A stretch of DNA of 26,028 nucleotides from Phaeoceros laevis (lineage: Eukaryota > Anthocerotophyta > Anthocerotopsida > Notothyladales), in assembly GCA_049999765.1 (NCBI GenBank), contig JBNGIQ010003955.1, forward strand, positions 1 through 26,028, given 5' to 3'. Below the pieces are notes generated by a model. The model worked only from the letters and a program-made list of their open reading frames with translations, was not told where the DNA came from and did not search any database. Both the position numbers and the translations under genes were made by a program. Positions within the stretch are counted from its first letter, which is position 1, and the number at the start of each line of letters is the position of its first letter. Positions 1-11,353 of the stretch are shown here, piece after piece.

Positions 1-138
1 GGGAAGAAATTCGCGCGCCGGGACTGCCCAGGAGGCGCAGGCAGGCACTGCCAGGCGTCTCTCAAGGAAAGAGTCTGGCAGCCTTGGATTCCAAGGCAAA
101 AATTTTGAAGCGGCAGCCGCAGGCATTGATCGAATCGG

Positions 139-3100
139 ATGAAGGCTATGGCTGCATCCAGGAATGGCCGCCGGCGCCTGCTATCCCTGCTTCCGGTGCT
201 CTGCATTTGGGGCATCATCCTGCTGTTGGCAAACCCTCAGGCTGGCCCCGCTTCTGCTCAGCCAGGTAGCTACCTAAGCCGCGCATTCCTTCCTTCAACT
301 CCTTGATTGATGACTGCATGCAGCTGCAGACCTGCGATGCTCACAGGGCTGTAGGTGTAGGCCTAGGGTTCCAAATTAAAGGGTGCATTCATGAATTCCC
401 GAGGAGCTCTGCTCCAGGGACGCTAGCTATATATATTTGAACGAGGGGAACTTGGTGGTGCAGGATTCGTAACTGTGAACTGCGGCGCAAAGGATGGATA
501 CAATGACACAAGCACCAACATCTGCTACGAAGCCGACAACGGCTACATCAACACAGGCGACATGCATACGGTGAACACCATAAGAGTCAAGAATCAGCTG
601 TACCTCAACACGCTGAGGGACTTCCCTGTGGCTACCACTCCCGCGAAGAACTGCTATGAGGCTCGTGTGCAGGCCAGCACCCAGTACCTGGTCCGAGCAT
701 TCTTCTACCACGGCGGCTACACGACCCCGGCCGGGAACATCACCTTTCAAGTATACGTCCTACCTAGCTAGCTGGACATATGTAGCCCTGGCGTCCCAGG
801 TGGTCATGCCTCGCTAGGTACATACGGACGGACGGGTGCCCAAAACATACATCTGTCTGACAGTGTGTGGCCTGCAGCTGGCTGTTGATTCCTCGGTCTG
901 GACGGATGTGGCAATCGACAGTACGCGGGATGTATACTACGTCGAAGAGAGCATTGTGATGAGCAGGGGGGCCAGCCTGAGCGTGTGCTTGATCCGCACT
1001 GGCGATGGCACCAACAAGTTGAACGTGCCCTTCATCAACTCACTGGAGTTCAGGCCTCTGCCCAACAAAACGTACCTGCTGGGGGGGGTCTTACCCAAGC
1101 CCCCCGACAACTTCTTGTATTTGCTCAAGAGGCACGATTTCGGCGAGAGCTCCAATGAAACCAGGTAGGCCTACCTAGGAGAGGTGGCCATGGCTGCCTG
1201 CTCGTTTGCGTTCACTTTCAAGAGCTCAAGTTCCAAATTTATGTGCCCAGGCCGTGAATTCGTGTCCTTCAATTTTCTCATCATGTGGACGGACGTGACA
1301 CGTCCGTGTTGCAGGTACCCTGCGGATGAGTATGATCGGATTTGGGATGCCTACAATGCCAAGGCTCTGGGCTACCCCTACACGGATATCTCTGCGCCCG
1401 CAGGCCAGGCCTTCACTCCTCCCGACGCCGCTAGCCCCATCTGGCCTGTCCCCTACGACACTCCTCCCGACGTCGTCATGCAGACGGCCATGGCCGACCC
1501 CAACCTCATTAACTTGACCTACTACACCAATGTCACGCTCTATCCGCGGCTGTACGTCAGCTTCTACTTTGCGGAGGTGCTGGCAGCAGGAGGCACGTAA
1601 GTAGATCTGATTTCAATACGTCACTCCCTTGCAATTGATGTTCGAAGCTTGCCTTGGAGGTCGATCCAGTTCTAACGAGGTCAGGAAATCTTTGCTTTTC
1701 ATCCCCGGAGCCCTGGTTGTGGTGTGTACTGCTGTGCAGGCGTATCCTGGATGTTTCGGGCAACTTCCTCCATAATTCTCGTACCGTGCCCTTGAGCAAA
1801 CCGTTCAGCATCTCTCAGCTCAGCCAAACTTCCTTCGCAGCTGGAGACGGTTATGTCAACCTGCAGGTGGCCAAAAACCCCAATTCCACCTTGGGGCCCA
1901 TTGTCAACGGCTTTGAGCTCTACGCCCTCCAAGATACGACGCCTGGGACAAATGCCGCGGAAGGTGAGGAGGGGGAGGTTGCCCCTCAGGACAACCCTAA
2001 CTATCCAGTCAAGCAAGCCAGCCAGCAACCAACTCTGACATTTGTTTTGCCCCTCGGGACCCTCCTTTGCAGCCACAATTATGGCTACCCTGAAGAAGTA
2101 TCTTAGCCGTGAGGTATGGTCCGGCGATCCTTGCCTTCCTGTGCCATGGCTTGGGCTCGGCTGCAGCGACAACACGGTTACGTCCATGTAAGTCATGCTC
2201 TAGATACCTTCTTTCATGACCATCTACAGGTATACGTCGTGCACAGTGGGTGTATGCATCTGTACGTGCTGATGATCATGACCTCAGGGTTTCTGCTTTG
2301 CTGAGCACTGTGGGTTGGTTGCATGGATGCAGAGATCTCGCCAGCCAACATCTCACCGGTGTCATTCCAGACTTCTCAGGCTTGAAAAACTTGATCTCCC
2401 TGTAAGCGAACTAGGAGTGTGCACACCCATAGGTCGTCTTTCTTTTAGAGGTAAACACATGCATGGGCGGACTCTGCTTTCAGACCAATTGTGCTTGCAA
2501 TTCAACCTTTGGAATTCATGTGCCTGCAGCAATCTTTCGAACAATGGTTTCACTGGCCGCCTGCCAGCTTGGGTGGCAGGTCTCACTTCCTTGCGAACCT
2601 TGTAAGTGTCCAAACTAGTGCTACAACTCATCATGTATCTACAAGCCTGTGCATGCCTCAATTGTCATATATGGATCCCTGTTTTAAATAATCCCCGACA
2701 CTGAGTTCCTTGTGCACATGAATTATATATTTCCAGGGACGTGTCACACAATCAGCTGACTGGAACCTTCCTTGCATCGTACATCCACAACATACCTGAC
2801 TTCAGGTCAGCAGAGAGATTGTTCTAGCTATGTGTTCCTAACCTTCCATGGCCCAAGGCCACTCACCTACAGTTGTTTGATGCATGGCATTCCACAGTGG
2901 GGGTCGGTGCACATATGGGTTGTTGAGCATCTGTCATGGCCTTGCAGGTACTCCAATAACCTGCACCTTACCTGTATTCCTGCAGGCGGTGTGGTTTGCG
3001 CACCGTCCTCGGGGTCAACTAAGAAGAAGAGTTCAAACACTGGGTCCATCATCGGTGCCGTTGTTGGGGTAATTCTTGTCTTGGCTGTTATCATCCTAGG

Positions 3101-4727
3101 CCTGTACTGCTGTTGCTATAAGAAGAGGGCTGCCAAGGTCAACATCCCTCGACCACAATCACCGTTGATGACCTTACGTAAGTGAGAAAACATGGTCCCG
3201 AGGAAGCTCTGCTTCTGAATTCTTGTTGGCCATTAATGAGCTGAGCATCGCCCTCGGGTGTTTTATGTGCTAACCTTTGTGGCCAAATTCTTCTGACAGC
3301 TTTTGCCGCTCCGAGCCCTCCGGTATCCCCTCTCCATGTGCCTGCCATGAGAGGCAAAGCCCAGCCATTCACACTGCTCTCCATCAAGGAAGTTACCAAT
3401 AACTTTGCCAGGAAGATTGGTGAAGGTGGTTTTGGGCCTGTGTACTTCGGCAAGCTCAAAACCCATGGCCAGCAGGAAGTTGCGGTGAAAGTGATGTCAG
3501 GGAAGACCCAACAGGGCTTCTATGAATTCACCAACGAGGTGAGTGATTCCACGACACTCTGAGCGATCCCATATATCTCCACGGGTATGCCCACGAGTCA
3601 AGCTGCCAGGTCCAACTGACATGGCTACTGCTCCGTCCAATGACAGATTGATCTACTGTCCACTGTGCACCACAAGAAGCTGGTGCCCCTTGTGGGTTAC
3701 TGCCAAGAGGGATCAGACCTCATTCTCTTGTATGAGTACATGTCGGGAGGAGACTTGCGGCAACGTCTGTACGGTCCCTACGCTGCGCGTTTCCCTCTAA
3801 CTTGGAAGCAACGGTTGCACATTGCCCTGGATGCTGCCAGAGGTGAGCCTTATTGAGCAGTTTGATGATTCATGTGTCGTAGTTGGCATCTCCATCGTTT
3901 TTCCTAAGCTGATTTAATGACTGCCGTAGGTCTGGAGTACCTTCACCATGGATGCAACCCAGCCATCATCCACCGTGATGTAAGTCGTCTTCAAGTGTTG
4001 CAAAACCTCGTTAAACCTCCTTCCCTGATCGTACTGATATAACACTTGCTTAAGTACTTAATTGCAGGTGAAGAGCAGCAACATTCTGCTGACGGCGGAA
4101 CTGGAGGCCAAAGTTGCTGACTTCGGGCTCTCCAAGCTCACAGAAGCCGAGCAGAGCCACGTGATGACCAAGGTGAAAGGGACTCTGGGGTACTTGGACC
4201 CCGAGTACAACACCACCGGTATGCTCACCGACAAGAGCGACGTCTTCAGCTTTGGGGTAGTGCTGCTAGAACTCCTGTCAGGCCAGCCGCCCATAGCCAA
4301 GGACGGCCCCCACAAGTTCATCGTGGACAAGGTCAGGGCGGCCATGACCACGGGCAGCTTGGAAGCTGTGACCGACCCAGGGTTGCGAGGGGTCTACAAG
4401 GCGCAATCGGTGTGGAAACTGGCGGAAGTGGCGATGCGCTGTGTGCCCGTTTCTGCGGCTTCCAGGCTGGGCACGACCAAAGTGGTGGCAGAGCTAACTC
4501 AGGTGCTAGAAATCGAGTTTGGGCCACAGCAGAACGACAAGTGGGAGGACAGCAGCGGCTCCGATCTTTTCACAAGCAACACAACAAGCAACACCATCGC
4601 CTCCAACTACCCTAACAATTACTTCAACAACTGCTACTCCAATGCCAGTTATCTCCCTCCCGATGAACCAGCCCAAATCTTTCACCAAGTCCTTCGCTCC
4701 GGCCCACGTTGGGATACTTCGAAGTAG
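139..4727 (+). CDS. Malectin-like/LRR receptor kinase A
   Basis: Single-pass plasma-membrane receptor kinase of the LRR-I (malectin-LRR) type. Exons: 139-265, 464-750, 878-1164, 1315-1596, 1740-1963, 2073-2187, 2333-2401, 2530-2601, 2737-2805, 2948-3177, 3300-3538, 3647-3842, 3930-3979, 4068-4727; all GT-AG, 2907 nt, 968 residues. Order: signal peptide (1 to about 41, ending ASAQPG), malectin-like domain (about 43-400), LRR cap with WSGDPCLP (GDPC is the motif known from SYMRK-type receptors), three LRRs each on its own 69-72 nt exon (about 441-511), membrane helix about 545-564, kinase about 620-890. Kinase residues are complete: GEGGFG loop, Lys651, HRD Asp749, Asn754, DFG Asp767. The start at 139 is chosen because it gives the signal peptide. 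The last exon is fused: three introns present in paralogues B and C are missing here. The ligand is unknown. Family assignment is firm; exon borders are inferred without transcripts. Confidence 0.9.
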
Positions 4728-5053
4728 GTTAGACTCTGGTTAGAGCATACAATCTTATGTATCCCAAGAGAATATGTACGTTAGACTAATACATTGTACT
4801 GAGCCTCAGGTGACGGAGAGTAAATTAAAGAGTAGGAAAATCCTATTCTTTGAGCTCACAGACTGGAGTCTGGACCAAGCTCGTGAATTCCGGCTCGGTG
4901 ATCTAGGTAGCCGGGCAGAAGGTGGAAATGGTGGCACTTCGAGCGCATTGCATTCAAATGATTCACACAAAGAATCTTCAAATGCTTGAAACTCTTGAAT
5001 CCGTGATTCCGTTGTCACTTGCCCTACTCGTGAGAACCCGACCCCGGCTGCAC
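4728..5053. other. Gap after receptor kinase A
   Basis: This stretch holds the 3' flank of kinase A. I see no coding or RNA gene in it. Short open frames exist on both strands, but none resembles a known protein or carries usable splice sites. Confidence 0.5.
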
Positions 5054-5694
5054 CTGGCCCCGGCTCAGCCAGGTACTTCATTGAGCTGTGCTACCTGGAC
5101 AACAGCAAACATGACACAGGAGTCTTGATGGTGGCCCTAGCTGACGCAGTGCGAGAAATGCTTCCCATGTGCTTAGTTACGACGCGAGGCTCAACCATTA
5201 CTGCTGCTCTCCATGAAGGGAGCCACTCACAACTCTTTGACAATAGGCCAAGGTGCTTTTGGGATCCTCCTAAACCAGCAGGAAGATGCGGTGAAAGTAC
5301 TTGCAGGCAGGACTCATCAGGTGCTTTCCGAGTTTTCCAACAAGACGAAGAAGAGAAAGAAACAAGCTCTTGATGTAGGAGGTGAGACCTCAGGGCTAGT
5401 ACATACACCCCCTGATCCTCCTGATATCTGACATGCTGTCTTGCAGGAACAGATCTATCTGCTTTCCACTGTGCACTACAAAAACTGGTGTCACTATTGG
5501 AATCCCTTCATCGAGGATGCAACTAGATGTTCCACCGTGATGTAAGTAATTTTTGCCTTTTTCTGAAACCCTTCTTAAGTTGTATTGTTTCTCTGGCGTT
5601 CCAGGAACGGGTTGCGTGCTACTGACAGGTGAGGAGCAGCAACATTCTGCAAACTGCTAAACTGGAGGACTTGTGGCTAAGCCTAGGTCTTTGA
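5054..5694 (+). pseudogene. Decayed malectin-LRR receptor kinase copy
   Basis: Collapsed paralogue of kinase A with pieces in the same order. At 5054-5074 it matches the end of exon 1 across its splice donor, with a 5-bp deletion. At about 5183-5360 it matches the exon carrying the nucleotide loop and Lys (readable as IGQGAFG and AVKVLAG). At about 5453-5500 it matches the start of the next exon (LLSTVH), then loses one base in the Lys-Lys run and shifts frame. At about 5508-5541 it matches the HRD exon, with an in-frame TAG at 5524-5526 but its GTAAGT donor kept. At 5629-5694 it matches the SSNIL exon, with the DFG region ruined and a stop. Almost the whole ectodomain and the end of the HRD-preceding exon are deleted. 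Because exon/intron junctions survive, it arose by DNA duplication, not retroposition. It is very unlikely to make a kinase. Confidence 0.8.
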
Positions 5695-5958
5695 GTTGTT
5701 GTTGCAGGTTTGGTGTCCAGCCGGGGACAAATAAACTGTGGCATAGTTATGGCAGAACTACAATCCCCATTTGTACGAGTGGTGCGATATCCGAGAAAAC
5801 AATGTGGGTGGAAGCCGTAAATCTAATGCTCTGTCGACAATGTTTATGGACATTTGTGGGTCTGACGACCTGGATCATCTAATGACCTGCTACATCCAGA
5901 TTTCAAGCATAGGAGTACGAAGGAGGAACTGTGGATACAAAGCTGGAGAACGTCACAA

Positions 5959-8157
5959 TTGTTTACAGAGCTTTCAGAAAAGAAGCAGCTACCCACACAT
6001 GCTGGTGGGTACAGCATTGCAGGAGAGGTTGTTGAAATTAGATGTGGACCCGGAGATGCTGTGAACTTCAGGTCATCAAAACATAACGAGTTCTTTTGGA
6101 CTGCGCAAATATCTTGCCATACTCGTAGTGGGCAAGGTAGGCAAGCTCTGAAAATGTTTGGAGAAATGCAAAAGGAAGGAGTGGAATTAAGCCGATATAC
6201 CTTCGTTGCACTGTTGAAGGCATGCAGTAAGTTACAGGACCTGGAAAGTGCTAGGCGATTACATGCCGAGGTGATTAAAAGAAGGTTCGAGTCAGATTTA
6301 CATGTTGGGACAATGCTGGTAGATGTGTATACGAAGTGTGAGAGACTGGTCGATGCAAGGTGTGTCTTTGAAAAGATGGCCAAACGTGATGTGGTTCCCT
6401 GGAGTGTCATGATTTTGGGATATGCCCAGATAGGGGAGGGTGGAGAGGCTTTGCAGCTGTACAGGCGCATGGTGCAGGAAGGCGTTGAACCCAATGGCCG
6501 AACATTTGTGGGTGCACTGAAAGCCTGCAGCAACCTGGCAGCATGTAACAGTGGTAACAAAGAGGAGGGGCTTTATGGAGAAGAACAATGGCTAGATCAA
6601 GTAAGAACAATCCACTCTGATATTGTAAAATGGAAGTTTGACTCAGATGTGTTTGTGGAGAACACGCTAGTTGACACCTATGCAAAGTGTGGGGGCCTTG
6701 AGGATTCTAGGTGTGTGTTTGAGAAGATGCACCATCGTGATGTAGTTTCCTGGAATGCGGTGATTTTTGGATATGCCCAGTCAAATGAGGGTGAGGTGGC
6801 AATGCAATTGTATGCTCGGATGCAACAGGAAGGGGTGGTACCGGATAATCGAACATATGTTGGTGCACTGAAGGCGTGTAGCAGCATAGCAGAAATTGGA
6901 AGGTGTGATGGGATGCCTGTGAAAAACCGATGTCTGGAGGTTGTGCGAGGGATTCATGCAGATGTTGTGAAGAGGAGATTTGAGTCAGATGTCTTTGTGG
7001 GAAGCATGCTTGTGGATGCGTATTCAAAATGTGAGAGTCTGGAGAAGGCCAGGAGTGTGTTTGACAAAATGACTGATCGCACAGTGGTTTGTTGGAATGC
7101 CATGATCTTGGGGTACGCCCAGATGGGGAAGGGAGAGGAGTCATTGCACCTGTTTGCTCGGATGCAACAGGAAGGTCTATTGCCCGATGACAGAACATAT
7201 GTCAGTGTACTAAAAGCTTGCAGCAGCCTAGTGGAAATGGAGAAGTTGAGGCAAGGCGATGTGAGGCATGTGGGAGAAAGATGTCTGGAGACTGTGAGAC
7301 GCATTCACAGAGCTGTATTGTCAGAAAATCTTGAGAGTGATGTTTTTGTAGGGACTGCACTGGTGGATGCGTATGCAAAATGTAACAGCATGGAGGATGC
7401 TAGGCGTGTGTTTGAGAAAATACCTCATCGCAGTGTAGCTTCCTGGAATGCCATGATCTTGGGTTATGCCCAGATTGATGAGGGTGAAGAGGCGTTACGC
7501 TTGTTTGCCCAGCTGCAACATGAAGGCGTAGTCCCCAATGACCGAACCTATGTCGCTGCCCTCAAGGCTTGCGGTAATGTGGCAGGGCTCGAGAAGGGGA
7601 AGGAAATCCACATACAGATTTTGAATGCTGGCACTGTGGCTCACGACTCGTTTGTGACACATAGTCTTATCGACATGTACAGTAAATGTGGGAGCATGGA
7701 GGATGCACATATGGTGTTTGATGCAATGGCCACCCGAGAAATTGTGGCATGGAATGCTTTGATTGCAGGATATGCCAATCAAGGAGAGAGTGACCTTGTG
7801 TTTGTCTTGTTTGAGAGGATGAAACAAGAGGGCGTACAGCCAAATGGCATCACATTTCTCGCTATTCTCACTGCATGCAGTTATGGGGGTCTTTTGGTCA
7901 GGGGCCAGAAGTACTTTGAGGCGATGAGTAGAGACTACGGCATCACTCCAACACTTGCACACTACACTAGTGTGATCGATCTTGTTGGCCGCTCAGGCCA
8001 AGTGCAGAAGGCGATGGAGATGGTGAAGAGAATGCCGTTCCAACCCGACAGTGCCCTGTGGGAGTGTATTTTAGGTGCTTGTCGCAAGTGGAAGAATGTT
8101 AAGGTTGAGAGACAGGCATCGGAATGTGCCCTGAGACTGAATAGACATTCTGCATAA
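5959..8157 (+). CDS. PLS-class pentatricopeptide repeat protein
   Basis: Intronless frame of up to 732 codons made of PPR modules. PLS-class PPR proteins bind organellar RNA one base per motif and usually direct C-to-U editing in plastids or mitochondria. Module landmarks are the Trp of the W-[NST]-x-x-I motif at codons 6097, 6400, 6751, 7093, 7444 and 7750, followed by GYAQ and then LKACS. The protein ends partway through an E1-like motif (LWECILGACRKW...), with no E2 or DYW domain, so by family knowledge it would need a partner deaminase if it edits. The start is unsettled: the frame is open from 5866, there is no ATG before 6154, and recognisable PPR sequence already begins near 6080. An upstream exon, a non-ATG start or 5' truncation are all possible. 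An Arg/Ser-rich frame starting at ATG 5882 in another phase could be a targeting peptide on a separate exon, but I found no convincing splice. Confidence 0.8.
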   Translation: MFTELSEKKQLPTHAGGYSIAGEVVEIRCGPGDAVNFRSSKHNEFFWTAQISCHTRSGQGRQALKMFGEMQKEGVELSRYTFVALLKACSKLQDLESARRLHAEVIKRRFESDLHVGTMLVDVYTKCERLVDARCVFEKMAKRDVVPWSVMILGYAQIGEGGEALQLYRRMVQEGVEPNGRTFVGALKACSNLAACNSGNKEEGLYGEEQWLDQVRTIHSDIVKWKFDSDVFVENTLVDTYAKCGGLEDSRCVFEKMHHRDVVSWNAVIFGYAQSNEGEVAMQLYARMQQEGVVPDNRTYVGALKACSSIAEIGRCDGMPVKNRCLEVVRGIHADVVKRRFESDVFVGSMLVDAYSKCESLEKARSVFDKMTDRTVVCWNAMILGYAQMGKGEESLHLFARMQQEGLLPDDRTYVSVLKACSSLVEMEKLRQGDVRHVGERCLETVRRIHRAVLSENLESDVFVGTALVDAYAKCNSMEDARRVFEKIPHRSVASWNAMILGYAQIDEGEEALRLFAQLQHEGVVPNDRTYVAALKACGNVAGLEKGKEIHIQILNAGTVAHDSFVTHSLIDMYSKCGSMEDAHMVFDAMATREIVAWNALIAGYANQGESDLVFVLFERMKQEGVQPNGITFLAILTACSYGGLLVRGQKYFEAMSRDYGITPTLAHYTSVIDLVGRSGQVQKAMEMVKRMPFQPDSALWECILGACRKWKNVKVERQASECALRLNRHSA
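6097..7752 (+). repeat. Tandem PPR modules with enlarged central units
   Basis: The coding sequence is a direct repeat at protein and DNA level. Measured from Trp codon to Trp codon, the five units are 303, 351, 342, 351 and 306 nt (101, 117, 114, 117 and 102 residues). The outer two have the normal length of a PLS triplet. The three middle ones each carry 13-16 extra residues at the same place, just after LKACS and before the IHxxV helix. The pattern suggests that one module gained an insertion and was then duplicated. Confidence 0.8.
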
Positions 8158-9550
8158 TCGTGTCCTGCTGGGGAGTCCATGCCTTAGTCGCAATGAGAAC
8201 TGTTGTTACCCTCGAATGAAGATAAACTTTCAGGTTGGGCCATTACTCCAAGATGTGCCGAGTGCGACTTCTTGCCCCCTGTTTGCGTTTTGTTCAGAGT
8301 GACCTTGCAATATTCTCGGTGCGTTCTTCTGTAATGAGTATTGGTTTTGTATGTGAGTGATGGTTTCTGGGTGCTCTCTGCGCTTGATTGCATGGCCTGA
8401 CCTCCTCCTCTGGTTTCTTAAGATGTTTTAGTACGAGCATCAGAGGTGCAGCAAATGAGGGAGGTTATCTCAACATGGATATTGAGGTAGTATGCCGTTC
8501 AACTCACCCATCCTGTAGTACGACTGCACACAGTTGTAAGGAAACAGTGCCTCTGTGGGAGAAACAAGTGTTGGACAGGCCAGTACCAAAAGCTGAATGG
8601 ACTTTCGACTCCACAGGTGTACAGGGTGTAAGGAGGTCTTGGAAACGAAGTCCTCTCAGGAGTGCACAGGGGAAAGTACTTGGTTCCTTTTCCTGAACTC
8701 AGATTGCTCGAACAAATCAAGAATATGCATATGCTGGTGGACGTTGCCTGCGTAATAGCCTTCTGTATGGTAGGAGAAGCAGAGGAAACAACAGGAGCGC
8801 TCTAGACAGCAAGATGAGAGAACCGCAAGCCCAATTCCCATGAGGTACTGCACGCGCATGTCCACTGGTGAGAAGAGGTCTATGGCTCATGCCTCCTAGC
8901 TTTGGCGGTAGACTGCACCCTGTGGACTGTGGCATGCCGTTCTGGATCCTTTCTAGTGATGGTCTAAAAAGTAGTTACTGTGGCATAGCAAGATGACTGT
9001 TATCCGTCGGAGCTGGTAGGCCGTCAACCCCAGGCGGAATGACCCGGCAGAACCTCATCTCATGGTCCCGATTGTGAGGTTTGTCTGTGAAGACTAGGGC
9101 CGGTTTGCATGTGAACCGGATCCGGAGCGGAAAAAGCTCACAGAAACACAGCCTGGATGTACGAACTAGATCCCTGTCCAAGTATAGTCGTGCTATTACA
9201 AGGTAGGAATCACCACATATATACTCGGTGTCTCCAAATAGCATGTCCGGCGTGGGGTATGTAAGGCCGACACCCGTCCAAAGTTAACCCCATAGAACTG
9301 GACAAAGACAAAGCTTACCCCCAATACTGTACCCTGTAGAATTATTGGGTGGCAAATGTCAGGCCACTCCGAACACATTGGAAGTAGTCGCTTGTCATAG
9401 CAGCCAAGTCAATGCTGGTCGGGAACTCTACCAGAGGCCGGCTCTTTGAAGCTGAGTCCTTGTCACGCATTATGTAGCTCAGCCAGCAACCCAGGCAACG
9501 CAGGAAGAGGAAGAGCTCCCAGGTGTGAGCTGAGCCTGGAGGCGAGCAGG
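8158..9550. other. Intergenic region, PPR gene to AZG1
   Basis: About 1.4 kb with no gene that I can support. It should hold the 3' end of the PPR transcript and the promoter and leader of the permease gene. Open frames at 8388-8696 (+) and 8975-9244 (-) have no recognisable domain and look like chance frames. No tRNA, transposon end or array was seen. Confidence 0.5.
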
Positions 9551-11353
9551 ATGAAGGCATGGGAGTCGTTCCTGAAGTCGGTGAATGGAGCCGTCAACAG
9601 GAGCATCGTGGGCAAGCACTTCAAGCTGGAGAAGCGAGGCTCCACCTTCTCGCAGGAGCTTCGGGCTGGAACCGCCACATTCCTGACCATGGCCTACATC
9701 CTGGCTGTGAACGCCAGCATCCTGACCGACTCCGGAGGCACCTGCACCGTGGCGGACTGCACCGGCCGCTTCGCAGACGGATCCAGCTTGCCTCCGGGCA
9801 CGCTCCCGGGCCCCGGCTGCAAATTCCCCCCCGTGGACGTGGGCTATGACGAGTGCCTGAGCCGGGTGAGGAAGGACCTCATCGTCGCCACCGCCGCTTC
9901 CGCCCTCATCGGCTGCCTCATCATGGGAGTGCTGGCCAACCTCCCGCTGGCGCTGGCTCCGGGGATGGGCACCAACGCCTACTTCGCCTACACCGTGGTG
10001 GGGTTCCATGGCGGGGGCAGCCTGTCTTACAAGAGCGCCCTGGCCGCTGTGTTCCTGGAGGGCTTCCTCTTCCTCCTCATCGCGGCACTGGGGTTCAGGA
10101 CCAGGCTGGCCAAGCTCATCCCCAAGCCCGTCCGGCTGTCAACTTCCGCGGGGATCGGGCTCTTCCTGGCCTTCATCGGCCTCCAAGCCAGCGAGGGTGT
10201 AGGTCTGGTGGCGCTCTCGGGATCTACTCTGGTCACGCTGGGAGCGTGCCCCCGGTCTGACAGGATTTCGCTTGCTCCTGTCATCTCTGTGAATGGGACC
10301 ATCACTCTCAAACCTGGCGGAGTGGTCACCTCCCCCATCCTGTGCGAGAGGAACACCATGGAGGACCCTACCTTCTGGCTGGCCGTCGTCGGCTTCCTCA
10401 TCATCGCCTACTGCCTCATCTACAACGTCAAAGGCGCCATGATCTACGGCATCGTCTTCGTCACTGCCATCTCCTGGTACGTATACACTCTACCACTACG
10501 CTTCCGAGGCAAGCAGGAGCAGGGAGGAGGACTGATGCCAATTTCTTACACTCATTCGGTACTGGTTTGTGGTTTCAGGTTCAGGAATACCAAGGTGACC
10601 TACTTCCCCCATACCAGTGCAGGGGACGAGTCCTTCCGCTACTTCAAGAAGGTGGTGGAAGTGCATAAAATCGAGAGCACAGCCGGCGCATTCGACTTCA
10701 GCGACATTGGCAAGTCCAACTTTTGGGTAGCGCTCATCACCTTCCTCTACATCGACCTTCTGGACACCACCGGCTCCCTCTACTCCATGGCCAAGTTTGC
10801 GGGCTTTGTGGACGAGCAGGGCAACTTCGAGGGCCAGTACTTCGCCTTCATGAGCGATGCCGCAGCCATCGTGGTGGGGGCTTCCTTGGGATCCTCTCCG
10901 GTCACCACTTTCATCGAGTCTTCCACGGGGATTCGGGAAGGGGGTCGAACTGGCCTGACCGCGGTCACAGTCTCCTTCTACTTCTTCCTGGCGCTTTTCT
11001 TCACTCCCCTCCTGGCCAGTATTCCTCCCTGGGCCGTGGGTCCTTCTCTAGTACTGGTGGGAGTGCTTATGATGAAGGCCGTGGTGGAGATAGACTGGGA
11101 CGATCTCAAACAAGGGATTCCCGCATTCATCACCATCGTCCTCATGCCCCTTACCTACTCCATCGCTTATGGCTTGATAGGTGGCATCACCACCTTCATT
11201 GCCCTGCACCTTTTGGACTGGGCTCGACTTGGCTTGGGCAGAGCCTTCCAACAACCGGGTGGAAAGCCCTCAGCCAAGGCTGATGGTGATGTTGATGGAA
11301 CTCCGCTAGGTCCGGCTGCCACAGCCAAGTCTGACCCACCATCTCAAGTCTGA
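9551..11353 (+). CDS. AZG1: AZG-type adenine/guanine permease
   Basis: Proton-coupled purine permease of the AzgA/NCS2 family, an integral membrane protein; plant AZG1 and AZG2 carry adenine and guanine, and cytokinins have been reported as substrates. Exons 9551-10476 and 10579-11353 give 566 residues, the usual length for the family. Signatures: [17 protein letters not shown] (about 38-54), [17 protein letters not shown] (about 137-153) and [16 protein letters not shown] (about 420-435), plus many hydrophobic helices. The start at 9551 is the first ATG in frame and leads straight into the conserved N-terminus ([14 protein letters not shown]). The intron at 10477-10578 is 102 nt and has no in-frame stop, so the unspliced frame also stays open. 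Splicing is preferred because it restores the family sequence ISWFRNT. The gene is convergent with kinase B, with stop codons 242 nt apart. Confidence 0.95.
   Translation: MKAWESFLKSVNGAVNRSIVGKHFKLEKRGSTFSQELRAGTATFLTMAYILAVNASILTDSGGTCTVADCTGRFADGSSLPPGTLPGPGCKFPPVDVGYDECLSRVRKDLIVATAASALIGCLIMGVLANLPLALAPGMGTNAYFAYTVVGFHGGGSLSYKSALAAVFLEGFLFLLIAALGFRTRLAKLIPKPVRLSTSAGIGLFLAFIGLQASEGVGLVALSGSTLVTLGACPRSDRISLAPVISVNGTITLKPGGVVTSPILCERNTMEDPTFWLAVVGFLIIAYCLIYNVKGAMIYGIVFVTAISWYVYTLPLRFRGKQEQGGGLMPISYTHSVLVCGFRFRNTKVTYFPHTSAGDESFRYFKKVVEVHKIESTAGAFDFSDIGKSNFWVALITFLYIDLLDTTGSLYSMAKFAGFVDEQGNFEGQYFAFMSDAAAIVVGASLGSSPVTTFIESSTGIREGGRTGLTAVTVSFYFFLALFFTPLLASIPPWAVGPSLVLVGVLMMKAVVEIDWDDLKQGIPAFITIVLMPLTYSIAYGLIGGITTFIALHLLDWARLGLGRAFQQPGGKPSAKADGDVDGTPLGPAATAKSDPPSQV

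Noticed and set aside
8388-8696. 102-codon plus-strand open frame after the PPR gene
   Set aside because: It has no recognisable domain and no sign of splice sites or a coding neighbour that would complete it.
9100-9119. CCGGTT...AACCGG inverted repeat in the gap before AZG1
   Set aside because: Six-base arms with an 8-base loop are expected by chance in a window this size, and there is no terminator or transposon context.
10477-10578. Reading AZG1 as one continuous frame without an intron
   Set aside because: The 34 extra residues break a conserved ISWFRNT junction, while removing the GT-AG segment restores it and gives the normal family length.
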